NCBI RefSeq assembly: GCF_002838065.1
Contig: NZ_PIZU01000007.1
Location: forward strand, 100,026-164,025
Source: Mycobacterium hubeiense
GTDB lineage: Bacteria > Actinomycetota > Actinomycetes > Mycobacteriales > Mycobacteriaceae
Length of the DNA stretch: 64,000 nucleotides
Direction: 5' to 3'
The notes under the pieces are model-generated. The model had not been told where the DNA came from. It saw only the letters and a program-made list of their open reading frames with translations, and searched no databases. A program made the translations under genes and the position numbers. This document shows positions 51,578 to 60,295 of the stretch, one piece after another. Within the stretch, counting starts at the first letter, position 1. The number at the start of each line of letters is the position of its first letter.

Positions 51578-54346
51578 GTGGCCGAAGATGCCCCTACCGA
51601 AGACCTATCCGATGAGACTCAGCGTGAAGAGGCTCAGCCCGACCGTCTGAGGGTCCATTCGCTGGCTCGCACGCTCGGAACCACCAGCAAGCGGGTGCTC
51701 GACGCGCTGGCCGAGATCGACGGCCGGCCGCGCAGCGCGCACTCCACCGTCGATCAGGCCGAGGCCGATCAGGTGCGCGAAGCACTGGCCGCTGAGCCCG
51801 ACGGCGCGTCGGAGACCGACGGCGACGAGCCGGAGTCGCGGCTGATGCTCGAAACGGCCACCGAAACCCCGCAGCGCGCCGACTACCTGCCGCTGTTCGT
51901 GGCGCCGCAGCCCGTCCAGTACGAGCCCGACGCCGACGACGAGGATGAGGACGAGGACGAGGACGACGAGGACACCGACGACGCGGAGTCCGAGGACCAG
52001 GCCGAGCGGCCTGTGGCACGCCGCCGCCGCCGCGGTCGTCGCGGTCGCGGTCGTGGCCGCGGCGAACAGAATGGCGACGAGTCCGCCGGCGAGGCCGACA
52101 CCGATTCCGATGAGTCCGACGCCGGCGAGGACACCGACCAGGACACCGGCGACGAGGACGCCACCGGTACCGAGGGCGTCACGCGTCGTCGCCGCCGCCG
52201 TCGCCGGCGCAAGTCCGGTGCGGGCGACGACAGCGATTCCGGTGCACCCGACGATCCGCCCAACACGGTCGTGCACGAGCGTGCGCCGCGCCGGGACAAG
52301 GCCCTCAACGACGACACCGAGATCCAGGGCATTACCGGATCCACCCGACTGGAAGCCAAGCGGCAGCGCCGCCGCGACGGTCGAGACGCCGGACGTCGTC
52401 GCCCGCCGATCCTGAGCGAAGCCGAATTCCTGGCCCGCCGCGAGGCCGTCGAACGGGTGATGGTGGTGCGTGACAAGGTCCGCACTGAACCGCCGCACGA
52501 AGGCGCCCGATACACCCAGATCGCGGTGCTCGAGGACGGCGTCGTCGTCGAGCACTTCGTCACCTCCGCGGCCCAGTCGTCGCTGGTCGGCAACATCTAC
52601 CTCGGCATCGTGCAGAACGTGCTGCCCTCGATGGAGGCGGCCTTCGTCGACATCGGGCGCGGCCGTAACGGCGTGCTCTACGCCGGCGAGGTCAACTGGG
52701 AGGCCGCCGGGCTGGGCGGGCAGAACCGCAAGATCGAGCAGGCCCTCAAGCCGGGCGACTACGTCGTCGTGCAGGTCAGCAAGGATCCGGTCGGGCACAA
52801 GGGCGCCCGGCTGACCACGCAGGTGTCGCTGGCCGGCCGCTACCTGGTCTACGTGCCGGGCGCGTCGTCGACCGGTATCAGCCGCAAGCTGCCCGACACC
52901 GAACGGCAGCGGCTCAAGGAGATCCTGCGCGAAGTGGTGCCGGCCGAGGCCGGCGTGATCATTCGCACTGCGTCCGAGGGCGTCAAAGAAGATGACATCC
53001 GCTCCGACGTCGAGCGGCTGCAGAAGCGGTGGACGGAGATCGAGGCCAAGGCCGCCGAGATCACCGAGAAGAAGGCCGGTGCCGCCGTCGCGCTCTACGA
53101 AGAGCCCGACGTGCTGGTCAAGGTGATCCGCGACCTGTTCAACGAGGACTTCTCCAGCCTGATCGTGGCCGGCGACGAGGCCTGGAACACAATCAACGAG
53201 TACGTGAATTCGGTTGCGCCGGATCTTCTTCCACGGCTGTCAAAGTACGAGCCCGCGGGTAACGACGGCCCCGATGTGTTCGCGGTGCACCGCATCGACG
53301 AACAGCTGACCAAGGCGATGGACCGCAAGGTGTGGCTGCCGTCGGGCGGCACCCTGGTCATCGACCGCACCGAGGCGATGACGGTGATCGACGTCAACAC
53401 CGGCAAGTTCACCGGTTCGGGCGGCAACCTGGAAGAGACCGTCACGCGCAACAACCTCGAGGCGGCCGAGGAGATCGTCCGACAGCTGCGGTTGCGCGAT
53501 ATCGGCGGCATCGTGGTCATCGACTTCATCGACATGGTGCTCGAATCCAACCGCGACCTGGTGCTGCGTCGGCTGACCGAGGCGCTGGCCCGTGACCGCA
53601 CCCGCCACCAGGTGTCCGAAGTGACCTCGCTTGGTTTGGTGCAGCTGACGCGAAAGAAGTTGGGCACCGGGCTGATTGAAGCCTTCTCCACCGCCTGCCC
53701 GCACTGCGGCGGTCGCGGGATCCTGTTGCACGGTGATCCGGTCGATTCGTCGTCCACCGGGCGCAAGTCCGAATCGGGCAGCCGGCGCTCCAAGCGGGGC
53801 AAGAAGAGCAAGGCCGATGATGTGCAGGTGGCCAAGGTGCCGCCGCACGTCCCCGGCGAGCACCCGATGTTCAAGGCGATGGCCGCGGCCAACGGCAAGC
53901 ATGAAGCCACCGAGGAGGGCGAGGAGCGCGCCGAGGACGTCACCGAAGACGAGACCAAGACCCTCGGCGCGGCGTCCGACGAGGAAACCGCCGAACAGGT
54001 CGCGCGCGAGGTCGCCGAGGAGGACCTCGAGGACGAGGACTTCGACGAGTCCGATGAAGACGAAGACGAGTCTGACGATGATGACGACGAAGACGACGAA
54101 GACGAGATCGACCTCGACGCCGACGACGAGGACGAGGACATCGACGACGACATCGAGGTCATCGACTCTGATGAGGACTCCGAGGAGGACTCCGACGAGG
54201 ATGACGACACCGATGAGGACGACGACGAAGAATCTGACGAGGACGAGGAAGACGACGTCCCCATCCAGGTGGTAACGGCGCGCGGCGGTCGTCATCGCCG
54301 GCGGGCCGCCGTCCGCCCCGCCGGACCGCCCATCCACGAGGGCTGA
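51578..54346 (+). CDS. rne: ribonuclease E/G
   Basis: The 922-aa endoribonuclease starts bulk mRNA decay and rRNA/tRNA processing. An N-terminal arm of about 300 residues has acidic runs (DDEDEDEDEDDED) and Arg-rich blocks (RRRRGRRGRGRGRGE). The S1 domain is near 310-400 (AFVDIGRGRNGVLYAGEV), followed by the DNase I-like catalytic site with DRTEAMTVIDVNTGKFTG near 605 and VVIDFIDM near 648. The zinc link is CPHCGG near 707. The C-terminal 120 residues are mostly Asp/Glu. GTG start with GAGGAG upstream. Mycobacterial enzymes carry the catalytic core in the middle like this. Confidence 0.96.
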   Translation: MAEDAPTEDLSDETQREEAQPDRLRVHSLARTLGTTSKRVLDALAEIDGRPRSAHSTVDQAEADQVREALAAEPDGASETDGDEPESRLMLETATETPQRADYLPLFVAPQPVQYEPDADDEDEDEDEDDEDTDDAESEDQAERPVARRRRRGRRGRGRGRGEQNGDESAGEADTDSDESDAGEDTDQDTGDEDATGTEGVTRRRRRRRRRKSGAGDDSDSGAPDDPPNTVVHERAPRRDKALNDDTEIQGITGSTRLEAKRQRRRDGRDAGRRRPPILSEAEFLARREAVERVMVVRDKVRTEPPHEGARYTQIAVLEDGVVVEHFVTSAAQSSLVGNIYLGIVQNVLPSMEAAFVDIGRGRNGVLYAGEVNWEAAGLGGQNRKIEQALKPGDYVVVQVSKDPVGHKGARLTTQVSLAGRYLVYVPGASSTGISRKLPDTERQRLKEILREVVPAEAGVIIRTASEGVKEDDIRSDVERLQKRWTEIEAKAAEITEKKAGAAVALYEEPDVLVKVIRDLFNEDFSSLIVAGDEAWNTINEYVNSVAPDLLPRLSKYEPAGNDGPDVFAVHRIDEQLTKAMDRKVWLPSGGTLVIDRTEAMTVIDVNTGKFTGSGGNLEETVTRNNLEAAEEIVRQLRLRDIGGIVVIDFIDMVLESNRDLVLRRLTEALARDRTRHQVSEVTSLGLVQLTRKKLGTGLIEAFSTACPHCGGRGILLHGDPVDSSSTGRKSESGSRRSKRGKKSKADDVQVAKVPPHVPGEHPMFKAMAAANGKHEATEEGEERAEDVTEDETKTLGAASDEETAEQVAREVAEEDLEDEDFDESDEDEDESDDDDDEDDEDEIDLDADDEDEDIDDDIEVIDSDEDSEEDSDEDDDTDEDDDEESDEDEEDDVPIQVVTARGGRHRRRAAVRPAGPPIHEG

Positions 54347-54518
54347 GGAGTGCACCACGCCGTGACCCGCAGTTTGACCCTGTACCCGCTGGTCACGTAA
54401 CCTTGAGCAGTTGTCTTTCGGCCGACGCCGAAGGCAGCGGGGCCACCTGAGCCCGCACCCCAGACCCGCACGCGCAGCCACGGGTAGCGCGCGCCCGCAG
54501 AGCAGAGAAAGAAGCACG

Positions 54519-54830
54519 ATGGCGACATACGCAATCGTCAAGACCGGCGGCAAGCAGTACAAGGTCGCGGTCGGTGACGTGGTCAAGGTCGAGAAGCTCG
54601 ACTCCGAGCCCGGCGCCAAGGTCTCGCTGCCCGTCGCGCTCGTGGTCGACGGCGCGAAGGTCACCAGCGACGCCAAGGCCCTGGAGAAGGTCGCCGTCAC
54701 CGGCGAGGTGCTCGAGCACACCAAGGGCCCCAAGATCCGTATCCATAAGTTCAAGAACAAGACCGGCTACCACAAGCGCCAGGGTCACCGTCAGCAGCTG
54801 ACGGTCCTGAAGGTCACGGGCATCAAGTAG
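54519..54830 (+). CDS. rplU: 50S ribosomal protein L21
   Basis: The protein starts [20 protein letters not shown] and has the C-terminal signature [20 protein letters not shown]. It is 103 aa, normal for L21, which binds 23S rRNA. ATG 54519 follows AGAGAAAGAAG. The 172 bases after rne hold its promoter. rpmA follows after 15 nt. Confidence 0.98.
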   Translation: MATYAIVKTGGKQYKVAVGDVVKVEKLDSEPGAKVSLPVALVVDGAKVTSDAKALEKVAVTGEVLEHTKGPKIRIHKFKNKTGYHKRQGHRQQLTVLKVTGIK

Positions 54831-54845
54831 GTAGGGAGCGAACAC

Positions 54846-55112
54846 ATGGCACACAAAAAGGGCGCTTCCAGCTCGCGCAACGGTCGCGACTCAGCCGCCC
54901 AGCGGCTCGGCGTCAAGCGGTTCGGTGGTCAGATCGTCAAGGCCGGCGAGATCCTGGTCCGTCAGCGCGGCACACACTTCCACCCCGGCGTGAACGTCGG
55001 ACGCGGCGGTGACGACACCCTGTTCGCGACGGCCCCCGGCGCCGTCGAGTTCGGCGTGACGCGCGGCCGCAAGACGGTCAGCGTGGTGCGACCGTCGGCT
55101 CCGGAGGCCTAA
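54846..55112 (+). CDS. rpmA: 50S ribosomal protein L27
   Basis: L27 sits at the peptidyl-transferase centre. [20 protein letters not shown] is the family start and needs no N-terminal trimming, unlike in Firmicutes. Length 88 aa. GGGAGCGAAC precedes the ATG. An unusual 17-bp hairpin follows before obg. Confidence 0.98.
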   Translation: MAHKKGASSSRNGRDSAAQRLGVKRFGGQIVKAGEILVRQRGTHFHPGVNVGRGGDDTLFATAPGAVEFGVTRGRKTVSVVRPSAPEA

Positions 55113-55125
55113 CTTCTGCCGCGAA

Positions 55126-55173
55126 TGTGAAGCTACTGCGAATTCTCGGCTGAAATTTCGCAGTAGCTTCACA
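55126..55173 (+). terminator. perfect 17-bp hairpin between rpmA and obg
   Basis: TGTGAAGCTACTGCGAA (55126-55142) and TTCGCAGTAGCTTCACA (55157-55173) pair perfectly around a 14-nt loop. No T tract follows. The genes on both sides point the same way, so it may act as partial terminator or processing site that lowers obg relative to ribosomal proteins. Confidence 0.65.
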
Positions 55174-55193
55174 GTCGACGGAAAGGAACTCCG

Positions 55194-56639
55194 ATGCCCC
55201 GGTTCGTCGATCGCGTCGTGATCCACGCGCGGGCGGGCAACGGCGGTAACGGGTGCGCCTCGGTTCATCGGGAGAAATTCAAACCGCTCGGCGGCCCCGA
55301 CGGCGGCAACGGCGGACGCGGCGGCAGCGTCGTGTTGGTCGTCGACCCGCAGGTGCACACCCTCCTCGATTTCCATTTCCACCCCCATGTCGTGGCGCCG
55401 TCCGGCAAACAGGGCATGGGCAGCAACCGGGACGGGGCCGCAGGTGAAGACCTGGAGGTCCGGGTACCCGACGGCACGGTCGTGCTCGACGAGCAGGGCC
55501 GGCTGCTGGCCGATCTGGTCGGCGAAGGCACCCGGTTCGTGGCCGCCGCCGGCGGTCGCGGCGGGCTGGGCAACGCCGCGCTGGCGTCACGCGCCCGCAA
55601 GGCGCCGGGGTTCGCGCTGCTCGGCGAGAAGGGCGAGGCCCGTGACCTGGTGCTCGAACTCAAGACCGTCGCCGACGTCGGCCTCATCGGGTTTCCCTCG
55701 GCGGGTAAGTCGTCTCTGGTATCGGTCATCTCGGCGGCCAAACCGAAGATCGCCGACTATCCGTTCACGACGCTGGTGCCCAACCTGGGCGTGGTCTCCG
55801 CGGGCGATCACACGTTCACCGTCGCCGACGTTCCCGGCCTGATTCCCGGTGCATCGGAGGGTCGCGGCCTGGGTCTGGACTTCCTGCGCCACATCGAACG
55901 ATGTGCGGTGCTGGTGCATGTGGTGGACTGCGCCACACTCGAACCGGGCCGCGACCCGATCTCCGATATCGACGCCTTGGAAGCCGAGCTTGCGGCGTAT
56001 ACCCCGACGCTGCAAGGCGATTCAACTCTGGGAGATCTGGCCGAGCGGCCTCGCGCGGTGGTGCTCAACAAGATCGACGTGCCCGAGGCGCGGGAACTGG
56101 CCGACTTCGTGAAAGACGACATCGCCCGGCGGTTCGGCTGGCCGACTTTCGAGGTGTCGACGGTCACGCATGAAGGCTTGCGGCCGTTGACGTTTGCGCT
56201 GTGGGACATGGTCAAGGCATACCGGGACTCGCAGCCGCCGATCGTGCCCCGACGCCCGGTCATCCGCCCGAAAGCAGTGGACGAGAGCGGCTTCACCGTC
56301 GAACCGGATGGCCAGGGCGGTTTTCTGGTGCGCGGCTCGCGGCCTGAACGCTGGGTCAGCCAAACGGATTTCGACAACGACGAGGCCGTCGGCTACCTCG
56401 GTGACCGGCTGGCCCGCCTCGGCGTCGAAGAGGAGCTGCTGCGCCTGGGCGCACGACCCGGGTGCGCCGTCACCATCGGGGAGATGACGTTCGACTGGGA
56501 GCCCGCCACGCCCGCGGGCGTCGATGTGCCGTTGTCCGGTCGCGGTACCGACACGCGACTGGAGCAGACGGATCGCGTCGCCGCCGCCGAGCGCAAGGCC
56601 GCCCGTCGCGAGCGTCGGCGGCCAGGCGGTGACTCATGA
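55194..56639 (+). CDS. obg: GTPase Obg/CgtA
   Basis: Obg binds the 50S subunit and acts in ribosome assembly and stress control. The N-terminal glycine-rich Obg fold covers residues 1-158 ([25 protein letters not shown]). The G domain has [10 protein letters not shown] (166-175), DVPG (212-215) and NKID. A C-terminal OCT domain follows (PDGQGG region about 350-430). 481 aa, with a basic tail. GGAAAGGAAC precedes the ATG. It overlaps proB by 4 nt. Confidence 0.97.
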   Translation: MPRFVDRVVIHARAGNGGNGCASVHREKFKPLGGPDGGNGGRGGSVVLVVDPQVHTLLDFHFHPHVVAPSGKQGMGSNRDGAAGEDLEVRVPDGTVVLDEQGRLLADLVGEGTRFVAAAGGRGGLGNAALASRARKAPGFALLGEKGEARDLVLELKTVADVGLIGFPSAGKSSLVSVISAAKPKIADYPFTTLVPNLGVVSAGDHTFTVADVPGLIPGASEGRGLGLDFLRHIERCAVLVHVVDCATLEPGRDPISDIDALEAELAAYTPTLQGDSTLGDLAERPRAVVLNKIDVPEARELADFVKDDIARRFGWPTFEVSTVTHEGLRPLTFALWDMVKAYRDSQPPIVPRRPVIRPKAVDESGFTVEPDGQGGFLVRGSRPERWVSQTDFDNDEAVGYLGDRLARLGVEEELLRLGARPGCAVTIGEMTFDWEPATPAGVDVPLSGRGTDTRLEQTDRVAAAERKAARRERRRPGGDS

Positions 56640-57736
56640 GCAAGTACCGCGAGGCCATCCGCACCGCCCGCAGCGTCGTGGTCAAGGTCGGCACCACCGC
56701 GCTGACCACGCCGTCCGGCATGTTCGACGCCAGCCGGCTGGCGAGGTTGGCCGATGCCATCGAGGGGCGGATGAAAGCCGGCTCGGATGTGGTGATCGTG
56801 TCGTCGGGGTCGATCGCCGCCGGGATCGAGCCGCTGCGGTTGAGCAAGCGGCCCACGGACCTGGCGACCAAACAGGCCGCGGCCAGTGTCGGGCAGGTGG
56901 CGCTGGTGAACGCGTGGAGCACCGCGTTTGCCCGCTACGACCGTGTGGTCGGGCAGGTGCTGCTGACGGCGCACGACATCTCCGAACGGGTGTCGCACAC
57001 CAATGCCCAACGCACGCTTGACCGGTTGCGGGCGCTGCATGCGGTCGCGATCGTCAACGAGAACGACACCGTGGCCACCAACGAGATCCGGTTCGGCGAC
57101 AACGACCGGCTCTCGGCGCTGGTGGCCCACCTTGTTGGTGCCGATGCGCTGGTGCTGCTGTCCGATATCGACGGGCTGTACGACGCCGACCCGCGAAAGG
57201 GGAACGCGCGGTTCATCCCTGAGGTTGCCGGCCCCGACGATCTGGACGGTGTGGTGGCCGGGACCGGCAGCCACCTGGGCACCGGCGGGATGGCCTCGAA
57301 GCTGTCGTCGGCGCTGCTGGCCGCCGATGCGGGGGTGCCGGTGTTATTGGCCGCGGCGTCGGATGTCGCCACCGCGCTCAAGGACGCATCGGTGGGCACC
57401 GTGTTCGCGCCGCGGCCCGAACGCATGTCGGCGCGCAAGTTCTGGGTGCGCTACGCCGCCGAATCGGCGGGTGCGCTGACCCTCGACGAGGGCGCGGTGC
57501 GCGCGGTGGTGCGCCAACGGCGGTCACTGCTGCCCGCGGGGATCATCGCCCTGTCGGGCCGCTTCTACGGCGGCGATGTCGTCGAATTACGCGGCCCCGA
57601 CGAAACCATGGTGGCCCGCGGCGTGGTGGCCTATGACGCGACCGAGCTGGCCGGCATGTTGGGCCGCTCGACATCGGATCTACCCGCCGAGCTGCGACGT
57701 CCCGCCGTGCACGCCGACGACCTCGTCGCCGTCTAG
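56636..57736 (+). CDS. proB: glutamate 5-kinase
   Basis: ProB makes glutamyl-5-phosphate, the first step to proline. The kinase domain has [46 protein letters not shown] and [12 protein letters not shown]. The C-terminal PUA domain ([20 protein letters not shown]) is present. 366 aa. ATGA overlap with obg. proA is not in the window downstream. Confidence 0.97.
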   Translation: MSKYREAIRTARSVVVKVGTTALTTPSGMFDASRLARLADAIEGRMKAGSDVVIVSSGSIAAGIEPLRLSKRPTDLATKQAAASVGQVALVNAWSTAFARYDRVVGQVLLTAHDISERVSHTNAQRTLDRLRALHAVAIVNENDTVATNEIRFGDNDRLSALVAHLVGADALVLLSDIDGLYDADPRKGNARFIPEVAGPDDLDGVVAGTGSHLGTGGMASKLSSALLAADAGVPVLLAAASDVATALKDASVGTVFAPRPERMSARKFWVRYAAESAGALTLDEGAVRAVVRQRRSLLPAGIIALSGRFYGGDVVELRGPDETMVARGVVAYDATELAGMLGRSTSDLPAELRRPAVHADDLVAV

Positions 57737-57739
57737 CGT

Positions 57740-57792
57740 GCGATTTGGGCGTGATTTCCGGCGCCCAGCGCAGGTTTTCACGCCGAAATCGC
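57740..57792. terminator. bidirectional hairpin between convergent proB and sirtuin genes
   Basis: GCGATTTGGGCGTGA (57740-57754) pairs with TCACGCCGAAATCGC (57778-57792) with one G-G mismatch. The right arm includes the sirtuin stop codon. It has the same design as the hairpin at 23832-23889. Confidence 0.6.
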
Positions 57793-58611
57793 GGGGGAGA
57801 GTTCGTCGGCCAGCAGGGTCAGCATTTCTGAGCAACCGCTGTCGATTTTCACCGTGGCCAGGTCGTCGCCGCGGGTGGGCCCGCGGTTGATGATCGCGAC
57901 GGGTATGGCCTTCGCGGCGGCGTGGCGGACGAACCGGTACCCGGAGTAGACGGTCAGCGACGAGCCCGCCACCAGCAATGCGTCGGCCGCATCGACAAGC
58001 GAATAGGCTTGCTCCACAAGGTCTTTGGGCACACTCTCGCCGAAGTACACGATGTCGGGTTTGAGCATCCCGCCGCATGCCGCACAGTCGACGACGCGAA
58101 ACGACGCCGTGTTGCCGACGACCGCGTCGGCGTCGGGCGCCACCGCAATGCCCCCGACGGCCTCCGCGCGCTCGATGAAGCCGGGGTTGGCGGCCTCCAG
58201 CAGGTCGGCGAGCGTGGCACGGGAGATGGTGTGCCCGCAGTCCAGACACACCACCTGGGCATAGGTGCCGTGCAGGTTGACGACCGTGCGACTGCCGGCC
58301 TTGCTGTGCAGCAGATCGACGTTCTGGGTGATCACCCCACCCACCACGCCGGCGCGCTCCATCGCGGCCAGCGCTCGATGCCCGGCATTGGGCGAGGTGG
58401 CGTCCATATGCCGCCAACCGAGGTGATTGCGGGCCCAATAGCGCTGGCGAAACACCGGATCCGACGTGAACTGGCGGATGGTCATCGGATTGCTCGGCGG
58501 CGAATCCGGTCCGCGGTAGTCCGGGATGCCCGAATCGGTGGACATGCCCGCGCCGGTCAGTACGGCGATCCGGCGGCCCGCCAGCAGCGCGACGAGTTCG
58601 GGTGCATCCAC
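57778..58611 (-). CDS. Sir2-family NAD-dependent protein deacylase
   Basis: Sirtuin motifs are complete: VLTGAGMSTDSGIPDYRG, VITQNVDLLHSKAG with the catalytic region followed by NLHGTY (His), and GSSLTVYSGYRF. Four zinc cysteines are in VCLDCGH and DCAACGG. It uses NAD to remove acyl groups from lysine. The frame extends to 58776 across the divergent gene; GTG 58611 is chosen, giving 277 aa starting VDAPELVALLAGRR, although AAAGG is directly adjacent, so the mRNA may be leaderless. It is longer than Rv1151c and is probably a second sirtuin type. Confidence 0.9.
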   Translation of the reverse strand: MDAPELVALLAGRRIAVLTGAGMSTDSGIPDYRGPDSPPSNPMTIRQFTSDPVFRQRYWARNHLGWRHMDATSPNAGHRALAAMERAGVVGGVITQNVDLLHSKAGSRTVVNLHGTYAQVVCLDCGHTISRATLADLLEAANPGFIERAEAVGGIAVAPDADAVVGNTASFRVVDCAACGGMLKPDIVYFGESVPKDLVEQAYSLVDAADALLVAGSSLTVYSGYRFVRHAAAKAIPVAIINRGPTRGDDLATVKIDSGCSEMLTLLADELSPAISA

Positions 58612-58654
58612 CCTTTCGAGAGTAGAACTGCGCGTCGGCGGGTTATCTAGAGGT

Positions 58655-59701
58655 ATGCGTGCGCTCACCGTGACACCGGGCCGGCCGGGATCGCTGGAAG
58701 TGGCCGACGTGCCCGATCCCACGCCAGCGCCTGGTGAACTGCTTGTCGAGGGCATCGCGCTCGGTGTCTGCGGCACCGACCGCGAAATCGCCCGCGGCGA
58801 ATACGGCTGGCCGCCGCCGGGGGCGCAGCGGTTGGTTCTCGGCCATGAATCGCTGGGGCGTGTGCGTCAGGCACCTGACGGCAGTGGGTTCGCCGTCGAC
58901 GACCTGGTCACGGGCGTGGTGCGCAGGCCGGACCCGGTGCCGTGCGGTGCCTGCGCCCGCGGCGAGTTCGACATGTGCCGCAACGGCCGCTACACCGAAC
59001 GCGGTATCAAGGAGTTGGACGGCTACGGCAGCCAACAGTGGTGTGTGCCAACAGAATACGTCGTGCGTGTCGACGCGGCGCTGCAGCGGGTCGGCATGCT
59101 GATCGAACCGACCTCGGTGGTGGCCAAGGCGTGGGAGCAGATCGACCGCGTCGGCGGACGCAGCTGGTTCGAACCGCGCACGGTGCTGGTCACCGGCGCG
59201 GGGCCGATCGGGTTGCTGGCCGCGCTGATCGGTGTCCAGCGCGGGCTGGACACCCACGTGCTGGACCGCGTCACCGACGGGCCCAAACCCAAGCTGGTGC
59301 GCGATTTGGGCGCCACCTACCACCACGAGGACGTCGACGCCGTCGCCATGGCGCTGCAACCCGACATCGTCATCGAAGCCACCGGCGCCGCGGCCGTCGT
59401 CTTCGCCGTCCTGCAGCAGACCAGCGCGTACGGGGTCACGTGTCTTACCGGGGTATCGCCGGCCGGGCGTCACATCCAGGTCGACGCCGGGGCGGTGAAC
59501 CGGGAGATCGTGCTGGAAAACGACGTGGTGATCGGATCCGTCAACGCCAATCTGAACCACTACCGGCAGGCCGCCGACGCCCTGGCACGCGCCGACGTGG
59601 GATGGCTGGAGGCGCTGATCACCCGACGGGTGAGACTGGACGACGCCCTCAAAGCGTTCGACGACGACGGCTCCGACATCAAGGTCGTCATCGACCTCTA
59701 G
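58655..59701 (+). CDS. zinc-dependent glucose dehydrogenase-like alcohol dehydrogenase
   Basis: This medium-chain dehydrogenase has the catalytic zinc site GVCGTDREIARGEYG and LGHESLGRV, then structural-zinc-type cysteines in VPCGACARGEFDMCRNGRY. The NAD(P) fold has VLVTGAGPIGLLAALIGVQR. The FDMCRNGRYTERGIKELDGY block matches archaeal-type glucose 1-dehydrogenases. 348 aa. ATG 58655 is preceded by TATCTAGAGGT, containing both a -10-like box and GAGG. It is divergent from the sirtuin with a 43-bp gap. Substrate (aldose or other polyol) is inferred only. Confidence 0.87.
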   Translation: MRALTVTPGRPGSLEVADVPDPTPAPGELLVEGIALGVCGTDREIARGEYGWPPPGAQRLVLGHESLGRVRQAPDGSGFAVDDLVTGVVRRPDPVPCGACARGEFDMCRNGRYTERGIKELDGYGSQQWCVPTEYVVRVDAALQRVGMLIEPTSVVAKAWEQIDRVGGRSWFEPRTVLVTGAGPIGLLAALIGVQRGLDTHVLDRVTDGPKPKLVRDLGATYHHEDVDAVAMALQPDIVIEATGAAAVVFAVLQQTSAYGVTCLTGVSPAGRHIQVDAGAVNREIVLENDVVIGSVNANLNHYRQAADALARADVGWLEALITRRVRLDDALKAFDDDGSDIKVVIDL

Positions 59702-60237
59702 CCCAAACAGTCGGCGGCCGGCACGATCTCGGCCCGCATATTGCGTTCCATCATCTTCAGCGCCGCGTCGCCGAGCGCTGAGTCGATGTGCGCCACCGCA
59801 TCCCGCGGCACCACCACGTCGAGATGACGGACGTAGGCGTCCAGTGCGGTGTAGAGGACGCACTGCTCGGTGACCTGCCCGGTCAACACCAGGCGCCGAG
59901 TTTCCAAGCGCCCCAGCAGATAGTCCAACGCGGTGGCGTAAAACGCGCTGTGCCGCACCTTGATCAATGTGCGGCAGCTGTCGTCCGGCACGATCGGCTT
60001 GACCAGATCCGGCCGCTCGCCGTCGAGTGCGGAGCGCACGATATCGCTGAATTCCGCGGTGAAATCGCCGTAGTTGTCGTTGACGTAGATCAGGTCGATG
60101 CCGTCGCGGCGCCGGGCATCAGCGATGAGCCCGGCCAGCGGCGCCATGATCTCGGCGACGTTGGGTATCAACAGGTCGGCGTCCTCGTGGCGATAGGCAT
60201 TGAGCATGTCGATGACGAGGACAGCGGTCTCGGCCAT
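59698..60237 (-). CDS. isochorismatase-family cysteine hydrolase
   Basis: The 179-aa protein carries the triad of this fold: Asp10 (VIDMLNAY), Lys93 (IKVRHSAFY) and Cys126 (TGQVTEQCVLY). Relatives hydrolyse isochorismate, nicotinamide, or carbamoyl compounds. The PncA metal site (Asp-His-His) is not obvious, so it is not a clear nicotinamidase even though nadE is divergent from it. It is convergent with the dehydrogenase, with 4 nt overlap. Confidence 0.88.
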   Translation of the reverse strand: MAETAVLVIDMLNAYRHEDADLLIPNVAEIMAPLAGLIADARRRDGIDLIYVNDNYGDFTAEFSDIVRSALDGERPDLVKPIVPDDSCRTLIKVRHSAFYATALDYLLGRLETRRLVLTGQVTEQCVLYTALDAYVRHLDVVVPRDAVAHIDSALGDAALKMMERNMRAEIVPAADCLG

Positions 60238-60295
60238 ATAACTGTTGATACCCCGTCACCCGATCTTGACACTCGGCGGGCGACAATGGAGTGCG

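Noticed and set aside
53095..54760. Long minus-strand frames opposite rne, with Ser-rich or Val/Leu-rich translations
   Set aside because: They are the reverse complement of Asp/Glu codon tracts (GAC/GAG read as Val, Leu, Ser), not genes.
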